A DNA stretch of 64,000 nucleotides, taken from positions 1-64,000 of the forward strand of contig NZ_JAUFQJ010000001.1 in assembly GCF_030409685.1 (NCBI RefSeq), written 5' to 3'. Below, one piece after another: positions 1-8,325 of the stretch. The notes beneath the pieces were generated by a model. That model had not been told where the DNA came from, did not search any database, and worked only from the letters and a program-made list of their open reading frames with translations. Position 1 is the first letter of the stretch; every line of letters starts with the position of its first letter. Origin of the DNA: Ferruginibacter paludis. GTDB lineage: Bacteria > Bacteroidota > Bacteroidia > Chitinophagales > Chitinophagaceae. The position numbers and the translations under genes are program-made.

Positions 1-23
1 TTGGGCTAATAAAATAAATACCA

Positions 24-650
24 ATGGCCAAAAATTTTGCAGCAATCGCCTATTCTGATGCAGTAAAAGAAATGCAGGAAAAGTTAGGCAGCAGGGCAAC
101 TTATGCCAGGATGGAAAGGGATACTTACATTGATGGGTTAACCGATAACGAGGTAGATTTTATAGCACAGCGGGATAGCTTTTATATGGCTAGCATTGGA
201 GAGAATGGGTTCCCGTACATTCAGCATCGTGGCGGACCGAAAGGTTTTTTAAAAGTATTGGATTCGAAGCGGATTGGCTTTATCGATTTTAAGGGTAACA
301 TGCAATACATCACTGTCGGCAACCTCGCTACCAATAATAATGTTGCGCTGATAATGGTTGATTATCCAGCAAGAGCAAGATTGAAAATTTATGCTAAGGC
401 AGAGATTATAGAACTAAAAAATAATCCCGAATTGTACGATTTGCTGGATTTAGGTGATTATAAGTTTAGACCCGAGCGCATGATGGTATTGAATATTGAA
501 GCGTATGACTGGAACTGTCCGCAGCATATTATTCCAAGGTATTCAGCGGAAGAAATTGAGCAGGCATTTGCCCCGCAACGTAAGCGCATGGCGCAGCTGG
601 AAGAAGAAGTTAAAGCATTAAAGGCAAAGATAAAAGAAGCAGGTATTTAA
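24..650 (+). CDS. Pyridoxamine 5'-phosphate oxidase-like flavin-binding protein
   Basis: A 208-residue protein of the FMN-binding split-barrel superfamily. The region around residues 45-120 has the family pattern: an FYMASIGENGFPYIQHRGG strand-loop typical of PNPOx-like proteins, then a hydrophobic strand ending in VDYPARARLKIYAKA. The last 30 residues are a charged helical tail (probable coiled coil, QLEEEVKALKAKIKE). Members of this group bind FMN or F420/heme-type cofactors and usually act as small cytoplasmic reductases; the exact substrate cannot be read from sequence. Forty bases separate it from the FabF-like gene, so co-transcription is plausible. Family call is good, function unknown. 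Confidence 0.8.
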   Translation: MAKNFAAIAYSDAVKEMQEKLGSRATYARMERDTYIDGLTDNEVDFIAQRDSFYMASIGENGFPYIQHRGGPKGFLKVLDSKRIGFIDFKGNMQYITVGNLATNNNVALIMVDYPARARLKIYAKAEIIELKNNPELYDLLDLGDYKFRPERMMVLNIEAYDWNCPQHIIPRYSAEEIEQAFAPQRKRMAQLEEEVKALKAKIKEAGI

Positions 651-689
651 TGCAGGATATCCGGTTTAGTAAAAATAAAAGGGACTAAG

Positions 690-1946
690 ATGATAAAGGA
701 ATTAAAAAGAGTAGTGGTTACGGGCATGGGTGCAATAACGCCTTTGGGGAATACAGTTGATGCATTCTGGCGTAATATTATTGCCGGAGAAAGTGGCGTT
801 GGATTGATCACAAAATTTGATACCACTTATTTTAAAACAAAATTTGCTGCAGAAGTAAAAGGGTTTAACCCGGCTGATTATTTTGAAAAGAATGAAGCCC
901 GTAAATACGATTTGTTTACACAGTATGCCGTAGCTGCGGCCGATGAAGCGATAAAAAATGCAGGTATTGATTTTGAGAAATTAAACAGGAATAAAATTGG
1001 TGTTATCTGGGGATCAGGAAACGGGGGTATTCAAACCTTCCAGGAGCAGGTGGAAGATTTTGTGAAAGGAAACAGGCAACCGAGGTTTAATCCTTACTTT
1101 ATTCCGAAAATGATTGCAGACATTCCTTCAGGTGTTATTTCTATCCGGCATGGATTGAGGGGACTTAATTTTTCTACTGTATCGGCCTGCGCCTCCTCCA
1201 ACAATGCCATCATTGATGCCTGCAATTATATTCGGTTGGGTAAAGCAGATATGATCATTACCGGCGGTTCAGAAGCACCCATTAATGAGAGTTCAGTTGG
1301 AGGTTTTAATGCATCCAAAGCACTGTCAACTAACAATGAAAACCCGCAAGCAGCTTCCAGGCCGTTTGATGTAAAGAGAGATGGCTTTGTAATAGGCGAA
1401 GGTGCAGGGGCATTGATTGTAGAAAGTTTAGAATTGGCATTGAGAAGAGGTGCAACTATTTTAGCTGAAATTGTTGGTACCGGAATGGCGGCTGATGCTT
1501 ATCATTTAACGGGCACACATCCCGAAGGAGAGGGGGCTTATTTAGGAATGCTGGATGCATTGGAAGACGCAGCAATACAGGCTTCTCAAATTGATTATGT
1601 AAATGCGCATGCTACGTCAACACACATGGGTGACGAGAGTGAACTCAAAGCAATCAGCAGAGTATTTGGTGAAAACAATCATTTAAATATCAGTGCCACG
1701 AAATCTATGACCGGGCATTTACTGGGGGCAGCCGGAGCAGTTGAAGCCATTATTTGTATTAAGGCAATTGATGAAAAAATAGTTCCACCAACAATAAATA
1801 CAGAAGTGGTGGAGGCTGCATTTGCAGGCAGGTTCAATCTTACGTTGGGTAAAGCCCAGGCAAAAGAAATTAATTATGCAATGAGCAATACCTTTGGGTT
1901 TGGCGGCCATATTGCTACCACCATTTTTAAAAAGTATTGTCCTTAA
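690..1946 (+). CDS. Beta-ketoacyl-ACP synthase II (FabF-like)
   Basis: A 418-residue condensing enzyme that extends acyl chains with malonyl-ACP by decarboxylative Claisen condensation. The thiolase-fold triad is visible: Cys167 in SACASS, His307 in NAHATSTHMGD and His343 in KSMTGHLLGAAGA. The GFVIGEGAGAL and NTFGFGGH motifs are also present. Length fits FabF. Because it stands with an AraC regulator and no other fatty-acid genes, it may be an accessory ketosynthase rather than the housekeeping FabF; the sequence does not decide this. The start ATG at 690 gives the normal N terminus (KRVVVTGMGAITPLG). Confidence 0.9.
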   Translation: MIKELKRVVVTGMGAITPLGNTVDAFWRNIIAGESGVGLITKFDTTYFKTKFAAEVKGFNPADYFEKNEARKYDLFTQYAVAAADEAIKNAGIDFEKLNRNKIGVIWGSGNGGIQTFQEQVEDFVKGNRQPRFNPYFIPKMIADIPSGVISIRHGLRGLNFSTVSACASSNNAIIDACNYIRLGKADMIITGGSEAPINESSVGGFNASKALSTNNENPQAASRPFDVKRDGFVIGEGAGALIVESLELALRRGATILAEIVGTGMAADAYHLTGTHPEGEGAYLGMLDALEDAAIQASQIDYVNAHATSTHMGDESELKAISRVFGENNHLNISATKSMTGHLLGAAGAVEAIICIKAIDEKIVPPTINTEVVEAAFAGRFNLTLGKAQAKEINYAMSNTFGFGGHIATTIFKKYCP

Positions 1947-1969
1947 TAATTGAAGAATAAAAATCAGTT

Positions 1970-2851
1970 ATGCTTAATCAGTCGAATTTTACACTTATCA
2001 ATCAGCAAAATGGCAACCCTGCGTTCAAACTTTTCTCATTTGAAGGAAATGAATTTTTTGATCATTTACAACGCAATAATTTTTTCACCCTGATCTGGGT
2101 TACGGAAGGTGCGGGCACGGTAAACGCCAATTTTGAGGGATATGATTTTGAGGCCAACAGCCTGTTTACTTTTGCGCCTTATCAGCCTTACGTATTCACG
2201 ACTACGAAGCCCATTAAAGGCATCGCTATATACTTTCATTTCGATTTTTTTTGTATTCATAAACACCAAAAAGAACTGGAATTAAACGGCGTTTTGTACA
2301 ATAATGTGTACCAGCCCCCTTTTATAAAAGTGGATGAAAATGCTGCTGCAACTTTTAAAATGCTTTGTGAACAAATTGAAGCCGAAATGCAACATGCGGC
2401 ACTGGCTCAACACGAGTTGCTGGTATCTTATCTAAAAATATTTTTGATAACTGCATCCCGTTTAAAAATTGAACAACAACCAAAAGTCGCAGAAATGGTT
2501 AAAGACAGTAAAGAGCCTTTTATATTGCAGAAGTTAAAAGATGCCATCGAAGAAAATTTTAAAACAAAGCATACGGCCAGCGAGTATGCAGAGCTGTTGT
2601 ACATTTCTCCAAAAGCGTTGGCAAAAATCACCAAAACGCATTTTAATAAAACATTATCGAGTTTGATCAACGAGCGGATCATTATTGAAGCTAAAAGAGA
2701 ACTATATCTTACCGATAAAACTGTAAAGCAAATAGCTTATGAACTGGGCTACGAAGATGAATTTTATTTCAGCCGTTTCTTTAAAGTAAATGCGGATGTG
2801 TCGCCACAATTATACAGGGATACAGTGGGGTTTGCAAGAGGCTTGGCGTAG
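1970..2851 (+). CDS. AraC-family transcriptional regulator
   Basis: A 293-residue regulator. The N-terminal 170 residues look like a cupin-type ligand-binding domain (FTLIWVTEGAGTVNANFEG). The C-terminal 100 residues hold two helix-turn-helix units of the AraC/XylS type: the first around SEYAELLYISPKALAKITK and the second around KQIAYELGYEDEFYFSRFFK, the classic second AraC helix. It starts 23 bases after the FabF-like stop on the same strand, so it may be co-transcribed or regulate that gene. Ligand unknown. Confidence 0.88.
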   Translation: MLNQSNFTLINQQNGNPAFKLFSFEGNEFFDHLQRNNFFTLIWVTEGAGTVNANFEGYDFEANSLFTFAPYQPYVFTTTKPIKGIAIYFHFDFFCIHKHQKELELNGVLYNNVYQPPFIKVDENAAATFKMLCEQIEAEMQHAALAQHELLVSYLKIFLITASRLKIEQQPKVAEMVKDSKEPFILQKLKDAIEENFKTKHTASEYAELLYISPKALAKITKTHFNKTLSSLINERIIIEAKRELYLTDKTVKQIAYELGYEDEFYFSRFFKVNADVSPQLYRDTVGFARGLA

Positions 2852-3324
2852 ACAATCCGGAAAAATATTTTCACTAATTAATGTCATATTTACAGGCTCT
2901 TTTATCAGATGCGCAACTTACTTTACCTGGCTGCAATTACGCTTGCTGTAATTGCTATGCCTAACAGAAATACAGCAAAAGTGTTTTTGACCGAGGCTGT
3001 ATCACCAATTTAACCTGTACAGTGATATCCAGGTCATTTTAAATTTATAAATGCATCCACATAAATTTTCAGTAAATAAATAAACATTTTATGGTACCGG
3101 CTAGTATGAAAGAAAGAATAAATAAATCACCAGTAACAAGAATAATCTTGGGCTGATAATATATTTAGGTGCTATAATTATTGGACAACAATATACTTGG
3201 CGTAGGTTTATGTGTACTGATTTAAGAAACCTGATCAAAGGAATTGTTGCGTCATTTTTGGTAATTGGTAGTTATGCTGTTTTTACCGTAAATACGAAAA
3301 GACGTTTACAAATTGGTGATATAA
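2852..3324. other. Intergenic region, probably decayed coding sequence
   Basis: No convincing intact gene lies in these 470 bases. Two short frames are visible on the + strand. One, 2909-3013 (34 codons, MRNLLYLAAITLAVIAM...), resembles the N terminus of the tiny one-helix lmo0937/DUF5670 membrane proteins but loses the expected continuation. The other, 3210-3335 (41 codons), has one hydrophobic stretch (GIVASFLVIGSYAVF) and no recognised family. The setting, directly before a broken recombinase, fits a scar of mobile DNA. Confidence 0.4.
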
Positions 3325-3814
3325 GAAGAGTTTAAATCAAAAACAAAATCCCAAAGAGAAAATGTAAAACTGATGAATGAAGCTTTGGAAAAGGCAAGTT
3401 GTGAGCTTTTAAACGCCGTAGATTTTTTTCCTTCTGAATACAGGCTGATAAAATCTGACTACGAAAAGAAAATAACTGGTTTGGAATCAACATTAATGGA
3501 CTATCAAAGAGAGTAACAGCAAAGAACCCTTGCTGAATAAAGTCATTGCCACACTCCTATCTCTTGATAAATTATATGAAAATGCCAATAATGAAAACAA
3601 GAGAGAAATAATTGGTTTGATATATCCCGAAAAACTCACTTTTGACGGATTTCATTTTCGAACCGCCCGGCTAAACTAAGCTGTTCAGCTAATATACAGT
3701 ATAGATAAGGATTTCAGCGAAAATAAAAATGGACAAACCCAAGCAATTTTCGATTTACCCAATGCGTTGAACCTAACAGGATTCGAACCGTATAAAGCAA
3801 TGAAACCGAATTAA
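3325..3814 (+). pseudogene. Serine site-specific recombinase remnant (C-terminal part)
   Basis: Reading across frames recovers the C-terminal third of a large serine recombinase of the kind found on Bacteroidota mobile elements. Frame one (to a TAA at 3514) gives a helical segment with SEYRLIKSDYEKKITGLE, matching the coiled coil of the family. The next frame continues with KREIIGLIYPEKLTFDGF and FRTARLN, the typical C-terminal signature, and ends at 3814. It carries a frameshift near 3514-3518, an in-frame TAA at 3677 and no catalytic resolvase domain upstream. It is dead and marks a former integrated element. Confidence 0.75.
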
Positions 3815-3856
3815 ATATCAAGAAACTCGACAATCATGAATGTTTTATCGAACCAA

Positions 3857-3880
3857 AAACCCGCCCTGGGAGCGGGTTTT
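3857..3880 (+). terminator. Rho-independent terminator
   Basis: The 8-bp arms AAACCCGC (3857-3864) and GCGGGTTT (3872-3879) pair perfectly around a 7-base loop and run into Ts. It lies 43 bases after the last codon of the recombinase remnant and matches an intrinsic terminator on the + strand. Confidence 0.7.
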
Positions 3881-3910
3881 ATCGATTTTAAACTTTGGTT
3901 ACCCCAACTG

Positions 3911-3990
3911 TACAATTCTCGAACCATTTTATACCCGATTTAACCAGACTCGCCAATCTTTTGACGGCATAAGATTTGGACGAGTCTTTT
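3911..3990. repeat. Upstream copy of an imperfect direct repeat, with long hairpin
   Basis: About 80 bases beginning TACAATTCTCG recur in decayed form at 5227-5306 on the other side of the DUF1016 gene; the first 42 bases agree at roughly 31 positions. This copy includes a long stem-loop (AGACTCG at 3946 pairing with CGAGTCT at 3981, the inner arms CCAATCTT and AAGATTTGG also pairing) followed by a T run, so it may also act as a terminator. Confidence 0.5.
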
Positions 3991-4037
3991 TTATTATATT
4001 GATTATTAAATGTTTAAAACAGTAAAACCTAAGTCTC

Positions 4038-5129
4038 ATGAAATCTGATAAAAATTATCTGGAATTTATAGGCACCTTAAAACAGGAAATTATCAGTAGC
4101 CGGTACCAGGCCGCCAGGCTGGCTAACCGGGAGCAACTATCGCTGTATTATAAAACGGGAGGGATGCTTTCGGAAAAGGTTAAAGCCCAAAAATGGGGTA
4201 CTAAGGTGCTTGAACAGATTGCCATTGATTTACAAAAGAACCTGCCGGGGTTGAAGGGTTTTTCTTTTACCAACCTGAAGAAAATGAGGCAATTCTTTGA
4301 GGCTTACCCGAATTTTGAAATTAGGCCGTCATTGACGGCCCAAATGGCCATTTCCGATTTTAAGCAAAAAAATGATAATAGCCATCCAATTGGACCGTTG
4401 CCGACGGTCCAATTGGATGTGTTTTGGAGCATTAGTTTTACCCACCATATCCTTTTGCTAAATCGGTGTAAAAAGATCGAAGAACGGTGGTTCTATATTG
4501 AAAATGCTGCAACCCAATTTTGGCCAATTACTGTTATGGAGCATCAGATTGATGCTGACTTGTTTCGCAAGGAAGGGCGATTACCTAATAACTTCCAAAC
4601 CACTATCAAGGAGTCCTTAAAACCTTCTGCTTTAAAAGTATTCAAGGATGAGTACCTGCTCGATTTTATTGCTGGCGATGAATTGGACGACGAACGTCAA
4701 ATTGAACAACAGGTAGTTTTAAATATCCGAAACTTTATCCTAAAAATGGGTAAGGGATTTTGCTTTATCGGCAACCAATACAGGCTTGAAGTGGAGGGGG
4801 ATGAATTTTTTATAGACCTGTTATTTTTTAACCGCCATTTACAAGCACTCGTGGCTTTTGAATTGAAGAAAACCAAATTCAAACCTGCCGATGCGGGGCA
4901 ACTGAATTTTTACCTGAATGTGCTGGATGATCAGGTAAAACTGCCGCATGAAAATTCTAGCATTGGAATAGTTCTTTGTAAAGAAAAAAATAATACCGTT
5001 GTTGAGTTTGCAATCAAGAGTTTTGATAAGGCTATGGGTGTGGCTACTTATAAAACCTCTAAACAGACGCCGGTGCAAATGAAAGGGATATTGCCTGATA
5101 CAGATGAGTTGGGTAAGTTATTGGAGTAA
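4038..5129 (+). CDS. PDDEXK nuclease domain protein (DUF1016/YhcG family)
   Basis: A 363-residue protein with the usual two-part layout. DUF1016_N occupies about residues 10-90 (YYKTGGMLSEKVKAQKWG, KGFSFTNLKKMRQF). The C-terminal YhcG nuclease domain spans about 210-363, with the PD-(D/E)XK signature FIDLLFFNRHLQALVAFELKK (Asp followed by E-x-K). Such proteins occur in defence and mobile regions and are thought to act on DNA. The linker holds two in-frame copies of a palindromic element at residues 95-104 and 118-127, which lengthen it without breaking the frame. The gene is flanked by diverged direct repeats and lies beside a dead recombinase, suggesting it arrived as cargo. Confidence 0.85.
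   Translation: MKSDKNYLEFIGTLKQEIISSRYQAARLANREQLSLYYKTGGMLSEKVKAQKWGTKVLEQIAIDLQKNLPGLKGFSFTNLKKMRQFFEAYPNFEIRPSLTAQMAISDFKQKNDNSHPIGPLPTVQLDVFWSISFTHHILLLNRCKKIEERWFYIENAATQFWPITVMEHQIDADLFRKEGRLPNNFQTTIKESLKPSALKVFKDEYLLDFIAGDELDDERQIEQQVVLNIRNFILKMGKGFCFIGNQYRLEVEGDEFFIDLLFFNRHLQALVAFELKKTKFKPADAGQLNFYLNVLDDQVKLPHENSSIGIVLCKEKNNTVVEFAIKSFDKAMGVATYKTSKQTPVQMKGILPDTDELGKLLE
4320..4419 (+). repeat. Two in-frame palindromic inserts inside the DUF1016 gene
   Basis: Copy 1 (4320-4349) contains GGCCGTC-ATT-GACGGCC. Copy 2 (4383-4419) is a perfect 16-bp inverted repeat, CATCCAATTGGACCGT and its complement around the loop TGCCG. Aligned in frame, the two 30-base cores agree at about 20 positions and encode similar peptides, IRPSLTAQMA and IGPLPTVQLD (shared I-x-P-x-x-T-x-Q). 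They look like repeated insertions of one palindromic coding element into the interdomain linker. Confidence 0.75.
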
Positions 5130-5226
5130 TTTATAGATACCAATTTCAATATTTCATAGGATTTAAACAATCTATTACATATTCTCAATCGGATTCCAAT
5201 TAATGTAAATTTTATTCTGTCCTCAG

Positions 5227-5306
5227 TATAATTTTCGGATTATTTTATACCTGATTTAGCAAGTTTAGCTCAATTAACAAAGACATTATTGGCTTGTCTA
5301 AAAATA
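5227..5306. repeat. Downstream, decayed copy of the direct repeat
   Basis: The bases TATAATTTTCGG onward match the copy at 3911-3990; the shared core TTTTATACC-GATTTA is best preserved. The hairpin arms are degraded here. The pair brackets the DUF1016 gene, as expected if that segment was inserted or duplicated as a unit. No other feature is seen between 5130 and 5322. Confidence 0.45.
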
Positions 5307-5322
5307 GTAAAGTTTAAGTAAT

Positions 5323-6120
5323 TTATTTTTCCCAAATGATACTCAACACGAAACTATGTTTGTCAGCATAAATGCATTTCTCAAAAAATGGTCGTTCTAT
5401 TTCGCTGTCTCTTACATTTTCAAACCATTCATTTGCAGTAAGAGGAAGCTCCTCTTCAAACTTTTCCTTATTTGAAAAATAGGTTCCTGCTAAAGTAAAT
5501 TTAGGAGTTATACCAGCAGGTTTTTTAAGCCACTTAAAGGGGAAATCGTGGCTATATTTAAACCATTTTATCCTTCCATTAACAGAACAAACTAACATTA
5601 TCGGATGTTTGTCTATGGTCATGAGTTTAAGTACTGTGGCAGTAATACTGGTTTGATACTTTGCCGAAAGTGTTTCAATAAGTTTAAAATTAAACGGCTT
5701 TTTTATACAATCTTTTTTTATGCGATTTTCAGGCAATAATAAACTAGAAGCAAAATGATCTGCTTCTAACTCTACCGGATTTTTTGAGGAGAAATTCGTA
5801 AATGAAGGGTGTGATGGTGTTTTGCCATTCAGCAAAGCGTGTCTATGTTCATCAATAAAATAATGCCCCAACTCATGGGCAAAAGTAAATCTTGACCTTA
5901 CATGATTAGAACTGTTATTTTTAATATTAATGAATATATGGAACTTTCCTGCTTCCTGTTCAATCAAACCGTCAAAAGCATTTCCATAGTCGCCGTAGCT
6001 ATAAGTTATTCCAATACTATCAGCAATTTTTTCAGGATCAACAATTCCATCAGGACAATAATAATCTGCTATCGATTCGGCCAATTCAGAAAGTTCTATT
6101 TCCCTTTTTCTTAAAAGCAT
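5323..6120 (-). CDS. ImmA/IrrE family metallo-endopeptidase
   Basis: A 265-residue zinc protease. The active site is FTFAHELGHYFIDEH, with His82-Glu83-x-x-His86 and a downstream ELEADHFASSLLLP segment that supplies the third ligand (Glu about 117-119). ImmA/IrrE enzymes are usually switched on by DNA damage or ssDNA and cleave a repressor or partner protein. Its ATG overlaps the stop of the upstream 115-residue gene (TAATG), so the two are translationally coupled. The operon runs sigma factor, small protein, protease, divergently from the CBASS operon. In CapH/CapP-regulated CBASS a related protease cleaves the HTH repressor CapH; here no HTH repressor is seen. Role in CBASS control is inference. 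Confidence 0.85.
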   Translation of the reverse strand: MLLRKREIELSELAESIADYYCPDGIVDPEKIADSIGITYSYGDYGNAFDGLIEQEAGKFHIFINIKNNSSNHVRSRFTFAHELGHYFIDEHRHALLNGKTPSHPSFTNFSSKNPVELEADHFASSLLLPENRIKKDCIKKPFNFKLIETLSAKYQTSITATVLKLMTIDKHPIMLVCSVNGRIKWFKYSHDFPFKWLKKPAGITPKFTLAGTYFSNKEKFEEELPLTANEWFENVRDSEIERPFFEKCIYADKHSFVLSIIWEK

Positions 6121-6467
6121 TATTCTTCCTTTTGCTTTTTACCAGACTTCAGTTTATCCTCCGCCATCCTTTTCTTAATTTCGTCGGTAATTTCGTTTCC
6201 ATCCCTGGCTGCCTGTGCAAGCTTTTGAAAATATTCACCCTGCTCCTCGTCAGATCCGTGAGCAATACTTGGTTTGAAAGCTCTTTTATTTAAAAAGCTA
6301 TTAGGATCCTGCAATCGCGCAGGCATGGTATTTTTATTGTTCTTAACGTACTCGTCCAAACGTTTAAAATCTCCGGCTGTTTTGGGAAAGGTGAAACCCA
6401 ATTGCCTTAATGATTTGCCAATGTTATCATCCAACAAATCGTCCATATTGTTTAGTTCGTTGTCCAT
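6120..6467 (-). CDS. Small charged protein between sigma factor and ImmA-like protease
   Basis: A 115-residue protein of no family I can name. It starts with an acidic stretch (MDNELNNMDDLLDD), continues with a hydrophobic-aromatic patch (IGKSLRQLGFTFPKTAGDF) and ends in a lysine/glutamate-rich, probably disordered tail. No HTH, membrane segment or signal peptide is visible. It lies 8 bases after the sigma gene and overlaps the protease start by one base. By position it is the natural candidate for a proteolysable inhibitor (anti-sigma-like) or adaptor; this is inference, with no motif to support it directly. Confidence 0.7.
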   Translation of the reverse strand: MDNELNNMDDLLDDNIGKSLRQLGFTFPKTAGDFKRLDEYVKNNKNTMPARLQDPNSFLNKRAFKPSIAHGSDEEQGEYFQKLAQAARDGNEITDEIKKRMAEDKLKSGKKQKEE

Positions 6468-6475
6468 GATCTGGC

Positions 6476-7231
6476 TTATTTTCTAATAAATAATTGGGAA
6501 TGCAAAGTTTCTTTTATCGCCTTTCGGAATTTTTCCAAAATCTTGCGAATGTTCTGACGTGTAGTACCCCACTTTTTTTCTAGTTTGTCCAACACCTCAG
6601 ATGGCATATTTTTTCCAGGCAAATAATAATTATAGACTTCCAGTATAATGTCCCTGTCACGGTCTGATAATTTACTCATATATTCTTTCACCCTCTTTAA
6701 ATTTTCCGAATCTGCATGGTTATCGTCTTTAACGACTAAATCGCCAAAGTCAATGTGTTCAGCATTTTCCAACTCTTCTATAAAATCATCATAGTCATCG
6801 CTAATATGTTTCTTAATACTGCTTTTATTAATTATAAAAGAATCTTCCGGATTTTCATTATCTGAAGCTTTTTTATACTCCTCGTCCAGATATTCGTCGT
6901 AGAAGATGTTCCGCATAATGGACGTCATCCAATTAAGAATACAAAGGCGTATATTTTCCGGATTACGAGCCTTACCCTTTTTAAAAGTCGCTGCTCTTTT
7001 ATAAACCATATTGAACGTGTCGCTCAATAAGTCCTCAGCGGTATCTTCAACTTTTGTGACACTCCTGGCAATCGTAAGCATAACATCCCAGTACCGGCGA
7101 TATATTTTACCATATGCATCCATAGCTTCATCAGGAAAATCCTGCTTCATTCCAAGGAGTTCCATCAAATAATCGTCTGATTCCTCATCTGCCTGTAGTT
7201 CACTGGTTGCAATTTTCATACCGCGAAGCAT
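6476..7231 (-). CDS. Sigma-70 family (ECF-like) RNA polymerase sigma factor
   Basis: A 251-residue protein. Region 2 lies about residues 45-125, with the ECF-type core VEDTAEDLLSDTFNMVYKR and LNWMTSIMRNIFYDEYL. Region 4 lies about 185-245 (LSDRDRDIILEVYNYY, then an HTH KKWGTTRQNIRKILEKFRKAI). The linker between them is unusually long and acidic (about 60 residues, rich in Asp/Glu). ECF factors are normally 170-200 residues, so this one is long. It reads away from the CBASS genes, which start 124 bases off. An internal ATG at 7219 is an alternative start. Assignment as a sigma factor is fairly secure; its promoter targets are unknown. Confidence 0.75.
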   Translation of the reverse strand: MLRGMKIATSELQADEESDDYLMELLGMKQDFPDEAMDAYGKIYRRYWDVMLTIARSVTKVEDTAEDLLSDTFNMVYKRAATFKKGKARNPENIRLCILNWMTSIMRNIFYDEYLDEEYKKASDNENPEDSFIINKSSIKKHISDDYDDFIEELENAEHIDFGDLVVKDDNHADSENLKRVKEYMSKLSDRDRDIILEVYNYYLPGKNMPSEVLDKLEKKWGTTRQNIRKILEKFRKAIKETLHSQLFIRK

Positions 7232-7251
7232 CTATTTAGGGTTACTAAAAA

Positions 7252-7286
7252 GTGTGATTTATACGGTCCTTGGCAAAAATTCACAC
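7252..7286. promoter_or_regulatory. Inverted repeat in the CBASS / sigma divergent promoter region
   Basis: GTGTGATTT (7252-7260) faces AAATTCACAC (7277-7286), an almost complete inverted repeat (one extra base in one arm) with 16 bases between. It lies in the 124-base space shared by the two divergent operons, 21 bases from the sigma start and about 70 from the cyclase start. The size and place fit an operator or paired activator site. No clear TAnnTTTG box is present in this spacer, which would fit a non-standard sigma. Confidence 0.45.
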
Positions 7287-7355
7287 ATTTGGGTATAGGT
7301 TAGGATGAAGATAATAAAATATCCTTAATTCAATTCTTTACTTAAACATATAATA

Positions 7356-8321
7356 ATGGCAAGAGAACATGTAGGTCATACGGAAATAGCACAGTTTGCA
7401 AAGGAAAAAGTAAATCTGCCCAAGGATAAAGCTGATGAATATCGTGCACAGGCCTCAAGAGTTAAAGATAAGGTAACCGGTTACCTCGATGAACACGCTG
7501 ACTTTACCTTAAAGAAAATACAGCTTTCTGGAAGCCTGGCAAAAGGAACCGCTTTAAGAACACTTAACGATATTGATATGGCCTGCTACATCAGTGGATC
7601 GGATGTGCCAAAAGAAATCAGTGCATTAATTATCTATCTGGCGGAAAAATTACGCAAAGCATTTCCGAACATGAGTCCTGACCAGGTACAGCCCAAGACC
7701 TATTCAGTAACTATTTCATTTCGTGGGTCAGGTCTAGATGTTGATGTAGTACCCATTCTTTATTATGGTGACGCCAACTGGTACGGTTGTGTGGTAAGCC
7801 AGGATAACGGATCATTACTGGAGACCTGTATTCCCCGTCATCTGGAATTTATCAGGTCGAGAAAGCAAAAGCAGCAAACGCACTTTGCGCAAGTTATAAG
7901 GCTAGCTAAGTACTGGGTCAAGTTTATGAAAACTGAACGTGATGGGTTTCGTTTCAAATCTTTCATGGTTGAATTAATCATGTCAAAACTACTCGATGCG
8001 GGTACAGATTTTTCAGATTATCCCGAAGCGTTGCAAAGTTTTTTTACGTACCTGGCAACCAGTAATCTTAACGAGTTAATCGTATTCAATGACTACTATA
8101 AAACTTCGGAAGTACCTACGTTTACTGATCCGGTCAAGATAATCGATCCGGTCAACCCTAAAAATAACGCAGCTGGTTTATACACCAAATCACAGGCAAA
8201 TATGATTGTTGATGCCTCCATAGATGCCGGGGACGCCATTGATGCAGCACTATCTGCAACCACGAAAGAAAAAACAATTTATTACTGGCAAAAGGTCTTC
8301 GGATCTGCCTTTCAAATCTAA
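7356..8321 (+). CDS. cdnC: CBASS CD-NTase (cyclic oligonucleotide synthase)
   Basis: A 321-residue nucleotidyltransferase of the DncV/OAS fold. The GS motif is Gly59-Ser60 in LSGSLAKGTALR, followed by Asp72 and Asp74 (NDIDMA) and a third acidic pair, Asp128/Asp130 in LDVDVVPIL: the metal-binding set. Followed by HORMA, TRIP13 and NucC genes it matches CdnC of type III CBASS (E. coli MS115-1 model), which makes cyclic tri-AMP once bound by an activated HORMA protein. First gene of a four-gene operon with spacings of 4, 0 and 2 bases. Clade C is assigned from the context; the NTase call itself rests on motifs. Confidence 0.9.
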   Translation: MAREHVGHTEIAQFAKEKVNLPKDKADEYRAQASRVKDKVTGYLDEHADFTLKKIQLSGSLAKGTALRTLNDIDMACYISGSDVPKEISALIIYLAEKLRKAFPNMSPDQVQPKTYSVTISFRGSGLDVDVVPILYYGDANWYGCVVSQDNGSLLETCIPRHLEFIRSRKQKQQTHFAQVIRLAKYWVKFMKTERDGFRFKSFMVELIMSKLLDAGTDFSDYPEALQSFFTYLATSNLNELIVFNDYYKTSEVPTFTDPVKIIDPVNPKNNAAGLYTKSQANMIVDASIDAGDAIDAALSATTKEKTIYYWQKVFGSAFQI

Positions 8322-8325
8322 TACT

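Noticed and set aside
3840..4025. 61-codon frame on the + strand
   Set aside because: It spans two terminator-like hairpins and has no protein family pattern; its codons come from the stems.
8224..8325. N-terminal extension of the HORMA gene
   Set aside because: It overlaps the end of the cyclase gene in another frame and the family N terminus starts at 8326.
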